NCBI GenBank assembly: GCA_031277915.1
Contig: JAITLL010000074.1
Span: 1-49,653 of the forward strand
Direction of reading: 5' to 3'
Origin: Acinetobacter sp.
GTDB taxonomy: Bacteria; Pseudomonadota; Gammaproteobacteria; Pseudomonadales; Moraxellaceae
DNA length: 49,653 nt
The notes beneath the pieces are model-generated. The model did not search any database, had not been told where the DNA came from, and saw nothing but the letters and a program-made list of their open reading frames with translations. A program made the translations under genes and the position numbers. The first letter of the stretch is position 1. The number at the start of each line of letters is the position of its first letter. Positions 29,015 to 39,413 of this stretch are shown here, one piece after another.

Positions 29015-30026
29015 AATTCTGGTTACTGGCGGTGCTGGTTATATTGGTTCACACACTTGTGTAGAGCTTTTGGATGCAGGCCATGAAGTTATTGTTTTTG
29101 ATAATCTTTCAAACAGTTCAGAAGAGTCTTTAACTAGAGTTCAGGAGATCGCTCAAAAAAGTTTAACTTTTGTAGAAGGTGATATTCGGAATGCGAACGA
29201 ATTAGATCGTGTATTTCAAGATTATACAATCGATGCAGTTATACATTTTGCTGGTCTAAAAGCAGTTGGTGAAAGTCAGGAAAAACCGCTTATTTATTTT
29301 GATAATAATATTGCTGGTAGTATTCAGCTGGTTAAGTCAATGGAGAAAGCTGGTGTTTATACACTTGTATTTAGTTCTTCTGCAACAGTATATGATGAAG
29401 CGAATACTTCTCCACTAAATGAAGGAATGCCTACAGGCATGCCTAGTAATAATTATGGTTATACTAAATTAATTGTTGAGCAGATTTTGCAAAAACTTTC
29501 AATTGCTGACTCTAAATGGTCGATTGCTTTGCTGCGTTATTTTAACCCAGTAGGGGCACATAAAAGTGGATGTATTGGCGAAGATCCGCATGGTATTCCA
29601 AATAATTTAATGCCTTACGTTACACAGGTTGCTGTTGGTCGCCGTGAAAAACTTTCTATTTATGGCAATGATTATGACACAGTAGATGGAACAGGTGTAC
29701 GTGATTATATCCATGTTGTTGACTTAGCGAATGCACATTTATGCGCTCTAAATAATCGCTTAAAAGAAAATGGTTGCCGTGCATGGAATATCGGTACAGG
29801 TAATGGCTCTTCTGTTTTACAGGTTAAGAATACCTTTGAACAAGTTAATGGCGTAGCTATTGCTTTTGAGTTTGCACCACGTCGAGCGGGTGATGTAGCT
29901 ACTTCTTTTGCAGATAATGCTCGCGCTGTTGCTGAGTTGGGTTGGAAACCACAATACGGCTTAGAAGATATGTTAAAAGATAGTTGGAATTGGCAAAAAA
30001 ATAATCCGACAGGGTATAAAAATTGA
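29007..30026 (+). CDS. gne1: UDP-glucose/UDP-N-acetylglucosamine 4-epimerase
   Basis: This 339-residue extended SDR epimerase interconverts UDP-Glc and UDP-Gal, or UDP-GlcNAc and UDP-GalNAc. It has the NAD-binding [10 protein letters not shown] (about 8-17), [21 protein letters not shown], catalytic Y-G-Y-T-K, and [10 protein letters not shown]. In this genus the gene at this place is called gne1 and supplies galactose-type precursors. The GalE-like features mean I cannot decide which substrate it prefers. It is the last gene closely packed with galU-ugd-gpi. Confidence 0.93.
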   Translation: MAKILVTGGAGYIGSHTCVELLDAGHEVIVFDNLSNSSEESLTRVQEIAQKSLTFVEGDIRNANELDRVFQDYTIDAVIHFAGLKAVGESQEKPLIYFDNNIAGSIQLVKSMEKAGVYTLVFSSSATVYDEANTSPLNEGMPTGMPSNNYGYTKLIVEQILQKLSIADSKWSIALLRYFNPVGAHKSGCIGEDPHGIPNNLMPYVTQVAVGRREKLSIYGNDYDTVDGTGVRDYIHVVDLANAHLCALNNRLKENGCRAWNIGTGNGSSVLQVKNTFEQVNGVAIAFEFAPRRAGDVATSFADNARAVAELGWKPQYGLEDMLKDSWNWQKNNPTGYKN

Positions 30027-30165
30027 TTATTTAATTTTTCTAAATATCAGTTACCTATCTTTATTGAATTGTGATAAAGCTTTTTTCTAAAAAGAGCCTA
30101 GAGTTGTAGTGACTACTTTCATGCTAGTATTCGCTACAATCTCCTATTAGCCTCTTTTTGTCGTC

Positions 30166-32007
30166 ATGGTTTTTCTGCGTCAACAACTGTTATTTATCTT
30201 TATTGCTTTTTTGTCTACCTGTATAGGTGTATATGTTGCATGGGATATGAACCTGACATGGGATAAGTTTTATAGCTATTTGATTTCAGAAAAAGCTATT
30301 TTTTCAATTCTCTTTAACTATGCAGTAATTCAACTATTTTTTATTGTAGTTGGTCGAAAGTATACAGCTCTTTTTTTAAGCCAATTATTCGTTATATTTT
30401 TAAATTTTATTAATAAAAAGAAGCAACAATATTTATTTAGTAATTTAAGCCCTGAAGATATTTTTTTACTTCCAGAGGCCATGAAAGCAACGCCTTGGCA
30501 CTTACAACTTATCTTTTTTACTCTTATTATTTTCTTTCTTATTATACTTTTAATTGCTATACGTAAAGAAAGTAAAGCCACTTTTCATACCTATGTTCCC
30601 AATATCGTTATTTTTGGATTGCTGGGTAGTGGCTTAATTTATTTAAATTTTATTAAAAATCCTACCGGGGCTTGTTTTTCTGATAATAAGCCTATGATTT
30701 GCGCCAGTTTACAGGAGTTTCCAAATACCAGAAATGACTGGATTGGAGACTATCGAAAAATTCAAGATTATGGCTTTGTGACTTTTTACGTTTCTAAAGT
30801 ATTGGATAATGTAACCAGCGTATTATTACCTAACCGTAAAGTATCTGAGCAAGACATACTACAAATTTTGCAGCAACATCATGTTGTTCAAACTTCAGAA
30901 GACAATGAGACGGAATATCCGAACATTGTTGTTGTAATGGAAGAGTCTTTTTGGGATTCACATCATTTAGAAAGTGGATTACCCAAAGATTTATTATCTT
31001 TTGTTCATCAAAATCAAGTCTCTAATTTATTGTCACCTTCTTTTGGTGGAGGTACAGCGAATGTCGAGTTTGAAGTGCTTACTAGCCTCAACACAACTTT
31101 TTTTCCAAATGAGTTGTTATATGTTTCTAAGCTGAAAAAACCAATTTATGCTCTGCCTTATTATTTAAATTCAATTGGTTATCAGACGGTTGCAATGCAT
31201 AATAACTATGGATATTACTATAATCGCAATAAGGTATATCCAGATTTAGGGTTTGATAAATTTATATCTCTTGAAAATATGATTGCTCAAAAAGATCGAT
31301 CTACAGTGTTTAATTTAGGTGGGTGGGCTACAGATGATATTATTTTTGATTCAATTAAGTCTACTTTAGAAGAGAGTGAGCAGCAGCCGAAGTTTATTTA
31401 TGCGATTACAGTTGAAAATCACCCGATGTATAACGATGATCGATTTGGTAAGCAAAGTTATAAATTTAACAAAGAGCTATCTGAAACTGAAAAGCAAAAG
31501 TTAAGTACTTATACCGCTGGAACTGCGCGTGCTAATCAAAAGTTAAAAGAACTCGCTGAATATTTAAAAACGGTAGATCGACCAACAATTTTAGTGGCTT
31601 TTGGCGATCATTTGCCGAATCTACAGGAAGTCTATGATAGTTATGGATTTTTTAAAGATGATCCTGACCGGACTAATCTCAAAAACTATCAGACACCGTT
31701 TGTAGTGTGGAGCAATTATAAATTAGATAAGAAGCCTTTGAAGCAACCTTATATTGCTGCAAGTTTTGTAGCTCCAAAACTATTGAAGTTGGCAGGACTG
31801 CCATTGTCAGATTACTATCAATTTGTTGATGATGTGTCGAGTTGTTATAGTGCCATTCACCAAAAATTTATTAATGAAAATCAAACATGTAATTTTGATA
31901 AGAAAGCGCTGTTAAAAGGTTATGAAAATCTAAATAAGGATGTATTAGATGGGCATAATCATACTTATAAGATTATGCAGAATACGCAAAAAGAGATGGA
32001 ACAATAA
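30166..32007 (+). CDS. pgt1: LTA synthase/sulfatase-like membrane phosphotransferase Pgt1
   Basis: The 613-residue protein has about five N-terminal transmembrane segments (to about residue 165). A periplasmic alkaline-phosphatase-fold domain of the LtaS/MdoB kind follows: NIVVVMEESFWDSHHL, SPSFGGGTANVEFEVLTSLNTTF (the usual nucleophile Thr region), TVENHPMY and LVAFGDHLPNL. Enzymes of this family move phosphoglycerol or phosphoethanolamine onto glycans. In A. baumannii the gene lies between gne1 and pgm in many K loci as pgt1, but its acceptor is not established. It is 139 bases from gne1 and has no clear ribosome site, so it may be expressed separately. Confidence 0.88.
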   Translation: MVFLRQQLLFIFIAFLSTCIGVYVAWDMNLTWDKFYSYLISEKAIFSILFNYAVIQLFFIVVGRKYTALFLSQLFVIFLNFINKKKQQYLFSNLSPEDIFLLPEAMKATPWHLQLIFFTLIIFFLIILLIAIRKESKATFHTYVPNIVIFGLLGSGLIYLNFIKNPTGACFSDNKPMICASLQEFPNTRNDWIGDYRKIQDYGFVTFYVSKVLDNVTSVLLPNRKVSEQDILQILQQHHVVQTSEDNETEYPNIVVVMEESFWDSHHLESGLPKDLLSFVHQNQVSNLLSPSFGGGTANVEFEVLTSLNTTFFPNELLYVSKLKKPIYALPYYLNSIGYQTVAMHNNYGYYYNRNKVYPDLGFDKFISLENMIAQKDRSTVFNLGGWATDDIIFDSIKSTLEESEQQPKFIYAITVENHPMYNDDRFGKQSYKFNKELSETEKQKLSTYTAGTARANQKLKELAEYLKTVDRPTILVAFGDHLPNLQEVYDSYGFFKDDPDRTNLKNYQTPFVVWSNYKLDKKPLKQPYIAASFVAPKLLKLAGLPLSDYYQFVDDVSSCYSAIHQKFINENQTCNFDKKALLKGYENLNKDVLDGHNHTYKIMQNTQKEMEQ

Positions 32008-32021
32008 TGTTCCATCTCTTT
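31990..32021. terminator. Hairpin between pgt1 and pgm, overlapping the pgt1 stop
   Basis: A perfect 13-bp stem (AAAGAGATGGAAC/GTTCCATCTCTTT) with an AATAAT loop lies between convergent genes. The left arm is within the last codons of pgt1. The T run is short, but position and strength suggest a shared terminator. Confidence 0.7.
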
Positions 32022-32034
32022 GATATGCACTCTA

Positions 32035-33405
32035 TTAAGACTGAATTAATCCAGTCAATTCATCTACATAATGCTGCATTGGTTGAGCTTGACGGTCTGC
32101 ACGACTTTCAATGTTGAGACGTAGTAAAGGCTCAGTGTTTGAAGCACGTACATTAAAACGCCATGCACCAAAGTCGAGGCTTACACCATCGGTGCGGTCA
32201 ATTTCTGGGTTTTGCTCGGCATAGAAATCGAAAATCTTTTGAATAGTGATTTGTGTATCAGCCACTTTAAAGTTAATTTCACCGCTACAAGGAAACTTGG
32301 TAATCATATTTTCAACGAGTGTTGAAAGTGATTGTCCTGTTTCCGAAAGTAGGGCAATAGTAAGTAACCACGGAATCATACCGCTGTCACAGTAAGCAAA
32401 GTCACGGAAATAGTGATGGGCACTCATTTCGCCGCCATATACGGCATTTTGTTCGCGCATGACATCTTTAATAAAGGCATGACCAGATTTTGACTGTACG
32501 GCAACACCTTTGTATTCATCTACGATATCAAATGTATTCCAGACTAAACGCGGGTCATGCACAATTTTCTCGCCTGATTGTTTAATCAAGAAAGCTTGAG
32601 CCAATAGACCAACAATATAGTAACCTTCAATGAACTCGCCTTTTTCATCAAACAAGAAACAGCGGTCAAAGTCGCCGTCCCAAGCAATTCCCATATCCGC
32701 TTTATGCTCAAGTACAGCATTACGGGTACTGTCACGGTTTTCAATTAAAATTGGGTTAGGAATCCCATTTGGGAAAGTACCATCTGCTTCATGGTGAATT
32801 TTAATAAATTCAACCGGTACGTTAAGTGCTTTAAATTTTTCTTCAATCGCGTCAATCACATGACCCGCAGCCCCATTACCCGCGTTTACCACTAACTTAA
32901 GTGGGCGGATTTTTGCTGGTTCAATATAAGTTAATAAGTGATCAACGAACTCAGGCAAAATGTTATAACTTTGAGTTGTACCTTTTTGGCTAACTTCTTC
33001 AAAGCTATTGGTTTCTGCTAGAGCCTGAATTTCTTTTAAACCTGTATCTGCACTAATTGGACGAGCATTTTCTCGAACAAGTTTCATGCCGTTATAGTCC
33101 ATTGGATTATGACTCGCAGTAACTTCGATACCACCTTGCACATCTAAATGGAAAGCGGCGAAGTAGACTTCTTCAGTACCCGTCATACCCAAATCAAGCA
33201 CATTCACGCCGGCATCATTTAAGCCGCGAATGGTCGCTTGTTTTAAATCCTCACTGCTTAGACGAATATCACAACCTACAACCACAGTCTTTGGTTTATA
33301 GATTTGTCCATAAGCACGGCCAATTTTATAAGCAATATCTTCATTCAATTCGGTGCCGAGTTTGCCTCGGATATCATAAGCTTTAAAACACGTTAAAGTA
33401 GTCAT
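32035..33405 (-). CDS. pgm: Phosphoglucomutase/phosphomannomutase
   Basis: The 456-residue enzyme of the alpha-D-phosphohexomutase family interconverts hexose-6- and hexose-1-phosphates, giving glucose-1-phosphate for GalU and RmlA. The four active-site loops are visible: the phosphoserine loop [11 protein letters not shown], the metal loop DGDFDRC, the sugar loop GEMSAHHYF, and the phosphate loop [14 protein letters not shown]. It points against the rest of the locus, as usual in this genus. A TATAAT on the minus strand (33443-33448) is a possible -10. Confidence 0.95.
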   Translation of the reverse strand: MTTLTCFKAYDIRGKLGTELNEDIAYKIGRAYGQIYKPKTVVVGCDIRLSSEDLKQATIRGLNDAGVNVLDLGMTGTEEVYFAAFHLDVQGGIEVTASHNPMDYNGMKLVRENARPISADTGLKEIQALAETNSFEEVSQKGTTQSYNILPEFVDHLLTYIEPAKIRPLKLVVNAGNGAAGHVIDAIEEKFKALNVPVEFIKIHHEADGTFPNGIPNPILIENRDSTRNAVLEHKADMGIAWDGDFDRCFLFDEKGEFIEGYYIVGLLAQAFLIKQSGEKIVHDPRLVWNTFDIVDEYKGVAVQSKSGHAFIKDVMREQNAVYGGEMSAHHYFRDFAYCDSGMIPWLLTIALLSETGQSLSTLVENMITKFPCSGEINFKVADTQITIQKIFDFYAEQNPEIDRTDGVSLDFGAWRFNVRASNTEPLLRLNIESRADRQAQPMQHYVDELTGLIQS

Positions 33406-33442
33406 TATTCAATTCAATACATGTGGTTTGAGTTGTGTGCAC

Positions 33443-33448
33443 ATTATA
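33443..33448 (-). promoter_or_regulatory. Candidate -10 box for pgm
   Basis: The minus strand reads TATAAT, a perfect -10, 38 bases before the pgm ATG. No convincing -35 is seen at 16-18 bases. Confidence 0.35.
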
Positions 33449-33602
33449 CATAGATCATGAAACAGGAATGTTTATAGTTTTTATATTCAAATTTTTCACT
33501 TCATTTCTATAGACTCTATCTAAATTTATAAAAAAAGATTTTTACGGCTTTAGTCTAATAAATACATTTATAAATTAGAAATTGCTTGATTTTACTTAAT
33601 AG

Positions 33603-33619
33603 TATTGGTCATACCAATT
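33603..33619 (+). promoter_or_regulatory. LldR-type operator, upstream site
   Basis: TATTGGTCATACCAATT is an inverted repeat (ATTGGT-n4-ACCAAT). It closely matches operators of FadR-subfamily GntR regulators such as E. coli LldR. A second copy lies at 33708-33724, with centres 105 bases apart. It is upstream of the -35 of the lldP promoter. Confidence 0.75.
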
Positions 33620-33637
33620 ATAGAGATTATTTAATGA

Positions 33638-33666
33638 TTGACCTTGATAATGACTGTGTTTATGAT
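33638..33666 (+). promoter_or_regulatory. Sigma70 promoter of the lldPRD operon
   Basis: TTGACC (33638-33643) and TATGAT (33661-33666) are separated by 17 bases, close to consensus. The likely start is about 33673, giving a leader of about 115 bases. The two LldR-type operators sit on either side. Confidence 0.75.
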
Positions 33667-33707
33667 GCGATCTGTGGTTTGAGGAATGGCATTTGCACTT
33701 AAATTTT

Positions 33708-33724
33708 AATTGGTCATACCAATT
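33708..33724 (+). promoter_or_regulatory. LldR-type operator, downstream site
   Basis: AATTGGTCATACCAATT is a 17-base inverted repeat. It differs from the upstream copy in only the first base, and it lies downstream of the promoter at about +35 to +51. Confidence 0.78.
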
Positions 33725-33787
33725 GTGTTAAATGTTTAAAATTTTAAGGTACAAAAAATTTCGCCCCGGCATTTCAAGGAGATGACA

Positions 33788-35452
33788 ATGCTCAATATGT
33801 GGCAACAACTTTATGACCCTTTAAATAATATTTGGCTGTCCAGTGCGGTTGCATTAATCCCGATTATTTTCTTCTTTTTGGCATTGGCTGTTTTCCGTTT
33901 AAAAGGCAGTATTGCGGGTACGGGCACAGTTATTATTGCATTATTGATTGCGCTCTTTTTCTACCAAATGCCGGGTCAAATGGCCTTTGCGTCCATTATT
34001 TATGGTTTCTTCTACGGTCTATGGCCAATTTCATGGATTATCATCGGGGCAGTTTTTCTATACAAAATTTCGGTAAAAACTGGCCAGTTTGAAGTCATTC
34101 GCTCAAGCATTTTGTCAATTACTGAAGACCAACGTCTGCAAATGTTATTGGTTGGTTTTGCCTTTGGTACTTTCCTAGAAGGGGCGGCGGGTTTTGGTGC
34201 TCCTGTGGCAATTACCGCTGCACTACTGGTAGGTTTGGGTTTCAAACCACTTTATGCTGCTGGTTTATGTTTGATTGTAAATACAGCGCCAGTGGCTTTT
34301 GGTGCAATGGGTATTCCAATTATTGTGGCAGGGCAGGTTTCTGGTGTAGACACCATGGAAATTAGCCAGATGGTGGGTCGTCAGTTGCCATTTTTAACGC
34401 TGATTGTGCTGTTCTGGATTATGGCGATTATGGATGGTTGGCGTGGTGTTAAGGAAACTTGGCCTGCGGTGGTGGTCGGTGGTGGTTCGTTTGCGATTGC
34501 CCAGTATCTTACATCTAACTTTATTGGCCCTGAATTGCCAGACATTACTGCATCAATTGCTTCTCTAGTTAGCTTAACGTTGTTATTTAAAGCATGGAAA
34601 CCAAAACATATTTTCCGTTTTGAGCCAGAAGCAGGACAGGTTGATACAACTTCAAGCACTGTCGTAAACCAACGTTATAGCATTGGGCAAATTGCTAAGG
34701 CATGGTCGCCATTCGCAATTTTGACGGTGATGGTCACTATTTGGAGTATCAAACCGTTTAAAGCCTTATTTGCGAAGGATGGCGTACTTGAGCACTGGAT
34801 TTTTAAAATTGAAGTGCCTTATTTGCACAAAATTGTAGAGAAAATGCCGCCAATTGTGCCAACAAGCACACCATACGAAGCGATTTATAAGTTTGACTGG
34901 TTCTCTGCAACAGGTACTGCAATTTTTATTGCTGCAATCATCACTGCTATTTTCTTAAAAATGAAAGCAAGTGAAGCAGTAACGACTTTTGGTGAAACAC
35001 TCAATGAGTTAAAAACACCGATTTATTCGATTGGTATGGTGTTGGCTTTTGCTTTTATTGCGAACTATTCAGGTTTATCTGCAACTTTAGCTTTGGCACT
35101 AGCACATACGGGTCATGCGTTTACATTCTTCTCGCCATTTTTGGGCTGGCTTGGTGTGTTCCTTACGGGTTCAGATACATCTTCAAATGCTTTGTTCTCG
35201 GCACTACAGGCAACGACAGCTCAGCAAATTGGTATTCCGGAAGTATTGCTTGTAGCTGCTAATACCAGCGGTGGTGTGACAGGTAAAATGATTTCTCCAC
35301 AGTCGATTGCCATTGCGTGTGCAGCGGTAGGCTTAGTTGGAAAAGAGTCTGACTTGTTCCGTTTCACGGTAAAACATAGCATCATATTCACTGTCTTTGT
35401 TGGCATCATTATTACGGTTCAGGCTTATCTGGTTCCGTGGATGATTCCATAA
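33788..35452 (+). CDS. lldP: L-lactate permease
   Basis: This 554-residue inner-membrane transporter of the lactate permease family brings lactate in with protons. The start is ATG 33788, because AAGGAG (33776-33781) is six bases before it; the ATG at 33782 would touch the ribosome site. There are about 12-14 hydrophobic segments. Conserved parts include [40 protein letters not shown], and, near the end, [14 protein letters not shown] and [19 protein letters not shown]. It opens the lldP-lldR-lldD operon and conventionally marks the right border of the capsule region. Confidence 0.96.
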   Translation: MLNMWQQLYDPLNNIWLSSAVALIPIIFFFLALAVFRLKGSIAGTGTVIIALLIALFFYQMPGQMAFASIIYGFFYGLWPISWIIIGAVFLYKISVKTGQFEVIRSSILSITEDQRLQMLLVGFAFGTFLEGAAGFGAPVAITAALLVGLGFKPLYAAGLCLIVNTAPVAFGAMGIPIIVAGQVSGVDTMEISQMVGRQLPFLTLIVLFWIMAIMDGWRGVKETWPAVVVGGGSFAIAQYLTSNFIGPELPDITASIASLVSLTLLFKAWKPKHIFRFEPEAGQVDTTSSTVVNQRYSIGQIAKAWSPFAILTVMVTIWSIKPFKALFAKDGVLEHWIFKIEVPYLHKIVEKMPPIVPTSTPYEAIYKFDWFSATGTAIFIAAIITAIFLKMKASEAVTTFGETLNELKTPIYSIGMVLAFAFIANYSGLSATLALALAHTGHAFTFFSPFLGWLGVFLTGSDTSSNALFSALQATTAQQIGIPEVLLVAANTSGGVTGKMISPQSIAIACAAVGLVGKESDLFRFTVKHSIIFTVFVGIIITVQAYLVPWMIP

Positions 35453-35471
35453 CTCCAGTGAAGGAAACGCG

Positions 35472-36224
35472 ATGAGAATCTCCGATCAAGTGGTCATGAA
35501 ATTGCAGGCATTAATTGAAGAGCGTCACATGAAAAAAGGTGACCGTTTGCCTGCCGAACGCCAGCTTGCAACTAGCTTAGGAGTTTCTCGTCCGTCTTTG
35601 CGTGAAGCAATTCAACAGCTCAATAGCCAAGGGGTACTCAGTAGCCGCCGTGGCGATGGGACTTATATTCAGCAGTTACCTGAGCAGTGGCCACAGCAAC
35701 TCATTGTGAACCCGATTAGTAACTTGATTGAAGAAGATCCGCTCTACCGTTTTGATGTGCAAGAGGCTCGGTTATTACTTGAAGGTGGTACGGCATGGTA
35801 TGCCGCATTACGTTCAACGGCTGAAGATCGCGCCAAAATCCATCATTATTTTAATGAAATCAGTCGTCATCAAAATGCGGGTGACTCAGCACAGGCCGCG
35901 GTGGCAGATGCTGAATTCCACTTGGCGATTGCTGAAGCATCTCACAATGTTGTGCTGATTCAGATGATGCGTAGCTTGTTTGATTTACTGCAATACAACG
36001 TCTTGTTGGGACGTAAAAAAGTTTATAACGACCCCATAAATGGTGACTTGTTGAGCGAACAGCATTTTCAGGTGATGGATGCTATTGATCGTAAAGATCC
36101 CGAGGCCGCACGCCAAGCTGTCTGCGGTCATATTGAATTTGTGATTAACCATGTGCGTTCTCTGGATGAAGACGAAGCTCGCCAGAAACGTGCAAATCGT
36201 TTAAATAGAGTTGATTCAAAATGA
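35472..36224 (+). CDS. lldR: GntR/FadR-family lactate regulator
   Basis: The 250-residue protein has an N-terminal winged helix (about residues 5-70: [42 protein letters not shown]) and a C-terminal all-helical FCD ligand domain. The family usually represses the lactate operon until L-lactate binds. The two ATTGGT-n4-ACCAAT sites upstream of lldP are its likely operators. AAGGAAA lies five or six bases before the ATG. Its stop overlaps the lldD start (ATGA). Confidence 0.93.
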   Translation: MRISDQVVMKLQALIEERHMKKGDRLPAERQLATSLGVSRPSLREAIQQLNSQGVLSSRRGDGTYIQQLPEQWPQQLIVNPISNLIEEDPLYRFDVQEARLLLEGGTAWYAALRSTAEDRAKIHHYFNEISRHQNAGDSAQAAVADAEFHLAIAEASHNVVLIQMMRSLFDLLQYNVLLGRKKVYNDPINGDLLSEQHFQVMDAIDRKDPEAARQAVCGHIEFVINHVRSLDEDEARQKRANRLNRVDSK

Positions 36225-37366
36225 TTATTTCTTCTGGCAATGATTATCGTGCTGCGGCACAACGTCGCTTACCTCCATTTTTATTTCATTACATTGATGG
36301 TGGAGCGTATTCGGAACATACCTTAAAGCGTAACGTACAAGATTTGTCAGAAATTGCATTGCGTCAACGTGTGCTCAATGACATGTCAGCGTTAAGTTTA
36401 GAGACCAAACTGTTTAACGAAACACTGTCGATGCCAGTTGCATTAGCGCCTGTGGGTTTAACAGGTATGTATGCGCGCCGTGGTGAAGTTCAGGCCGCGA
36501 TGGCAGCCGACAAAAAGGGCATTCCATTTACACTTTCAACGGTTTCTGTTTGTCCGATTGAGGAGGTCGCACCTGCAATTAATCGCCCAATGTGGTTCCA
36601 GCTTTATGTATTACGTGACCGTGGATTTATGCGTAATGCTTTGGAACGTGCAAAAGCAGCAGGCTGCTCAACACTTGTGTTTACTGTAGATATGCCTGTG
36701 CCAGGTGCGCGTTACCGTGATGCTCATTCGGGAATGAGTGGGCCAAATGCTGCGATGCGCCGTTATATGCAGTCCATGTTTCATCCGCATTGGTCATGGA
36801 ATGTCGGCTTAATGGGACGTCCACACGACTTGGGTAATATCTCTAAATATTTAGGTAAACCGACTGGTCTTGAAGATTATATTGGCTGGTTGGGCTCGAA
36901 CTTCGACCCATCGATTTCATGGAAAGACCTTGAGTGGATTCGTGAATTTTGGGATGGCCCAATGGTGATTAAGGGTATTTTAGACCCTGAAGATGCTAAA
37001 GATGCCGTGCGTTTTGGTGCAGATGGTATTGTGGTGTCGAATCACGGTGGCCGTCAGTTGGATGGTGTGATGTCTTCTGCTCGTGCATTGCCTGCAATTG
37101 CCGATGCAGTGAAAGGTGATTTGGCGATTTTGGCTGACTCAGGCATTCGTAATGGTTTAGATGTCGTGCGTATGTTGGCGCTCGGTGCTGATACGGTTTT
37201 ACTTGGTCGTGCCTTTGTGTATGCCTTGGCAGCAGCAGGTGGGCAAGGGGTTTCGAACTTGCTTGATTTGATTGATAAGGAAATGCGTGTTGCGATGACG
37301 CTCACGGGTGCTAAGTCGATTTCGGATATTAATGCGGATTGTTTAGTACAGGCGATGAAGCTCTAA
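36221..37366 (+). CDS. lldD: FMN-dependent L-lactate dehydrogenase (quinone)
   Basis: LldD oxidises L-lactate to pyruvate at the inner membrane and passes electrons to quinone. The 381-residue protein has the alpha-hydroxyacid oxidase fold: [29 protein letters not shown] at the N-terminus, [32 protein letters not shown], and the catalytic His motif [33 protein letters not shown] and [14 protein letters not shown] follow. It overlaps lldR by four bases. A repeat-rich gap separates it from dld. Confidence 0.96.
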   Translation: MIISSGNDYRAAAQRRLPPFLFHYIDGGAYSEHTLKRNVQDLSEIALRQRVLNDMSALSLETKLFNETLSMPVALAPVGLTGMYARRGEVQAAMAADKKGIPFTLSTVSVCPIEEVAPAINRPMWFQLYVLRDRGFMRNALERAKAAGCSTLVFTVDMPVPGARYRDAHSGMSGPNAAMRRYMQSMFHPHWSWNVGLMGRPHDLGNISKYLGKPTGLEDYIGWLGSNFDPSISWKDLEWIREFWDGPMVIKGILDPEDAKDAVRFGADGIVVSNHGGRQLDGVMSSARALPAIADAVKGDLAILADSGIRNGLDVVRMLALGADTVLLGRAFVYALAAAGGQGVSNLLDLIDKEMRVAMTLTGAKSISDINADCLVQAMKL

Positions 37367-37391
37367 CATTTTCGTATTAACTTTGATGATA

Positions 37392-37621
37392 TTGGCACGA
37401 CGGAGTCTTATCGGAAAAAGTTCAATGTAAGTAGCTAATTGACGTTACTTTTTTAAAAAAGTAACCAAAAACCTTTGTTTCGATGACGGTACGTCCTTGC
37501 TACCGCATCGAAACGGCGGCATCCCTGCCGCCAACCGCAATAGTAAATATAGGGCTGATTCGAATTAGAGAATGAGCTAATTAAATTATAAATTACAAAC
37601 GGTAAGATGCCGTCGTGTTGG
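37392..37621 (+). repeat. Dispersed intergenic element with terminal inverted repeats between lldD and dld
   Basis: The element is bounded by CACGACGGAGTCTTA (37396-37410) and its inverted copy TAAGATGCCGTCGTG (37603-37617), 13 of 15 matching. TTGG flanks each end and may be a 4-base target duplication. Inside are a perfect 22-base palindrome (37444-37465), a 14-bp stem with one bulge (37477-37514) and a GGCGGCA/TGCCGCC hairpin (37515-37532). The end sequence recurs at 3419-3433 and 42961-42975. It encodes nothing and looks like a miniature mobile element or REP-like unit. Confidence 0.7.
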
Positions 37622-37658
37622 CCTAATTTGATAAATTGATGACCAAAAGGAAACCATC

Positions 37659-39365
37659 ATGCAAACATTTTCTCCTCAAGCAGTGATCGAACGTTTACAG
37701 AATATTGTAGGGCGTTCGCATGTTTTGACCGATGATCAAAGCACGCGTCAGTATCGTCAAGGTCGTCGTTTTGGTGAGGGGAAAGTACTTGCTGTGGTGG
37801 TACCAGGAACCTTGCTAGAGCAATGGCAAGTGCTCCAAGCTGCAATTGATGCTGATTATGTGGTGATTATGCAGGCGGCCAATACAGGACTCACTGGTGG
37901 TTCAACCCCGTATGGTGATGATTATGATCGTCCTGTTTTAGTGATGAGTACGCGTCGTTTAAAAGGCATACAAGTCATTCATGATGGTAAGCAAGTGATT
38001 TGTTTACCGGGTGCGACCTTAGATAATTTAGAGCAAATTTTAAAAGGCTATGATCGTGAACCACATTCAGTAATTGGTTCATCTTGTATTGGGGCATCAG
38101 TACTTGGCGGTGTCTGTAATAACTCTGGTGGTGCATTGGTACGCCGTGGTCCTGCGTATACTGAACTGGCATTATATGCTCAGGTGAATTCTGCTGGGCA
38201 GTTAGAACTGGTGAATCACTTAGGGGTGAATTTAGGTTCGACTCCCGAAGAAATTTTGACTCGTTTAGAGAAGCAGAAATATCAAGCCGTAGATATTTTA
38301 GATGACAGTGAAAAGCAGGCCTCGGACCATCGCTATGCGCATGATGTAACACAAGTTGATGAAGATACACCCGCTCGTTTTAATGCAGACCCATCACGTT
38401 TGTTTGAGGCTTCTGGGTCGGCAGGTAAAGTCTGTGTGTTTGCGGTACGCCTTGATACTTATGAAAAAGTAGAGAGCAATGTCTTTTATATTGGTACTAA
38501 TGATGCCGATGATTTAACAGCTATTCGCCGTTATTTACTTACCTCACTGCCAAGCCTACCAATTGCAGGTGAGTATATTCACCGAGATGCTTACTTGATT
38601 GGTGAAAAGTACGGAAAAGATACGTTCTTATTTATTGAAAAATTTGGCACAGCCAATGTTCCCAAAGCTTTTGCGATGAAAGATAAAGTCGATGGTTTCT
38701 TAGAAAGGTTTAAAATTAAAGGCTTAACAGACCATATTTTGCAGGCCATCACGTTCTTTTTACCAAGTCATTTGCCTAAGCGTATGACGGAGTATCGAGA
38801 CCGTTATGAGCATCATTTAGTGCTACGTGTTGAAAATAATTCAAAAGCTCAGGCCGAGCAGTTTTTAAAAGAATATTTTGCAGTGCATCAGTCAGGTCAC
38901 TATTTCGTATGTAGCGAAGAAGAAGGGCGAAAGGCTTTCTTACACCGTTTTGCGATTGCAGGGGCGGCAATTCGTTACCGTGATACACACCGTAGTGAGG
39001 TTGAAGATATTGTCGCGCTGGATATTGCGTTACGTCGTAATGACCGTGAGTGGGTAGAGCAACTGCCAGCCGAGATGGAAAAGAACATCCTCCATAAACT
39101 CTATTATGGGCATTTCTTTTGTCATGTTTTCCATCAGGACTATATTCTTAAAAAGGGCCATGACCCATTAGAAATGGAACATCAAATGTGGAAATTACTC
39201 GATGCACGCCGTGCTGAATATCCAGCAGAGCATAATGTCGGGCATCTCTACATTGCCAAGCCTGCATTGGCCAACTTTTACCAAAAACTCGACCCAACTA
39301 ACAGCTTTAATGTGGGGATTGGGCATACCTCAAAACTAAAATATTGGGGCAAAGCTAAATCTTAA
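37659..39365 (+). CDS. dld: Quinone-dependent D-lactate dehydrogenase
   Basis: Dld is a peripheral inner-membrane FAD enzyme that oxidises D-lactate to pyruvate. The 568-residue protein matches the E. coli length. The FAD-binding PCMH region has VVIMQAANTGLTGGSTPYG (about 68-86) and GSSCIGASVLGGVCNNSGGALVRRG. The C-terminal membrane-binding domain is typical (HNVGHLYIAKPALANFYQKLDPTNSFNVGIGHTSK). Together with LldD it allows use of both lactate isomers. It may be co-transcribed with lldPRD across the repeat element or have its own promoter. AAGGAAA precedes the ATG. Confidence 0.95.
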   Translation: MQTFSPQAVIERLQNIVGRSHVLTDDQSTRQYRQGRRFGEGKVLAVVVPGTLLEQWQVLQAAIDADYVVIMQAANTGLTGGSTPYGDDYDRPVLVMSTRRLKGIQVIHDGKQVICLPGATLDNLEQILKGYDREPHSVIGSSCIGASVLGGVCNNSGGALVRRGPAYTELALYAQVNSAGQLELVNHLGVNLGSTPEEILTRLEKQKYQAVDILDDSEKQASDHRYAHDVTQVDEDTPARFNADPSRLFEASGSAGKVCVFAVRLDTYEKVESNVFYIGTNDADDLTAIRRYLLTSLPSLPIAGEYIHRDAYLIGEKYGKDTFLFIEKFGTANVPKAFAMKDKVDGFLERFKIKGLTDHILQAITFFLPSHLPKRMTEYRDRYEHHLVLRVENNSKAQAEQFLKEYFAVHQSGHYFVCSEEEGRKAFLHRFAIAGAAIRYRDTHRSEVEDIVALDIALRRNDREWVEQLPAEMEKNILHKLYYGHFFCHVFHQDYILKKGHDPLEMEHQMWKLLDARRAEYPAEHNVGHLYIAKPALANFYQKLDPTNSFNVGIGHTSKLKYWGKAKS

Positions 39366-39380
39366 TATCGAGAAATAAAA

Positions 39381-39400
39381 AAAGGCGCCGAAGCGCCTTT
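39381..39400. terminator. Bidirectional terminator between dld and tyrB
   Basis: AAAGGCGC/GCGCCTTT closes on a CGAA tetraloop, with A and T runs on either side, between convergent genes. Confidence 0.88.
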
Positions 39401-39413
39401 TTTAATAGCTGTA

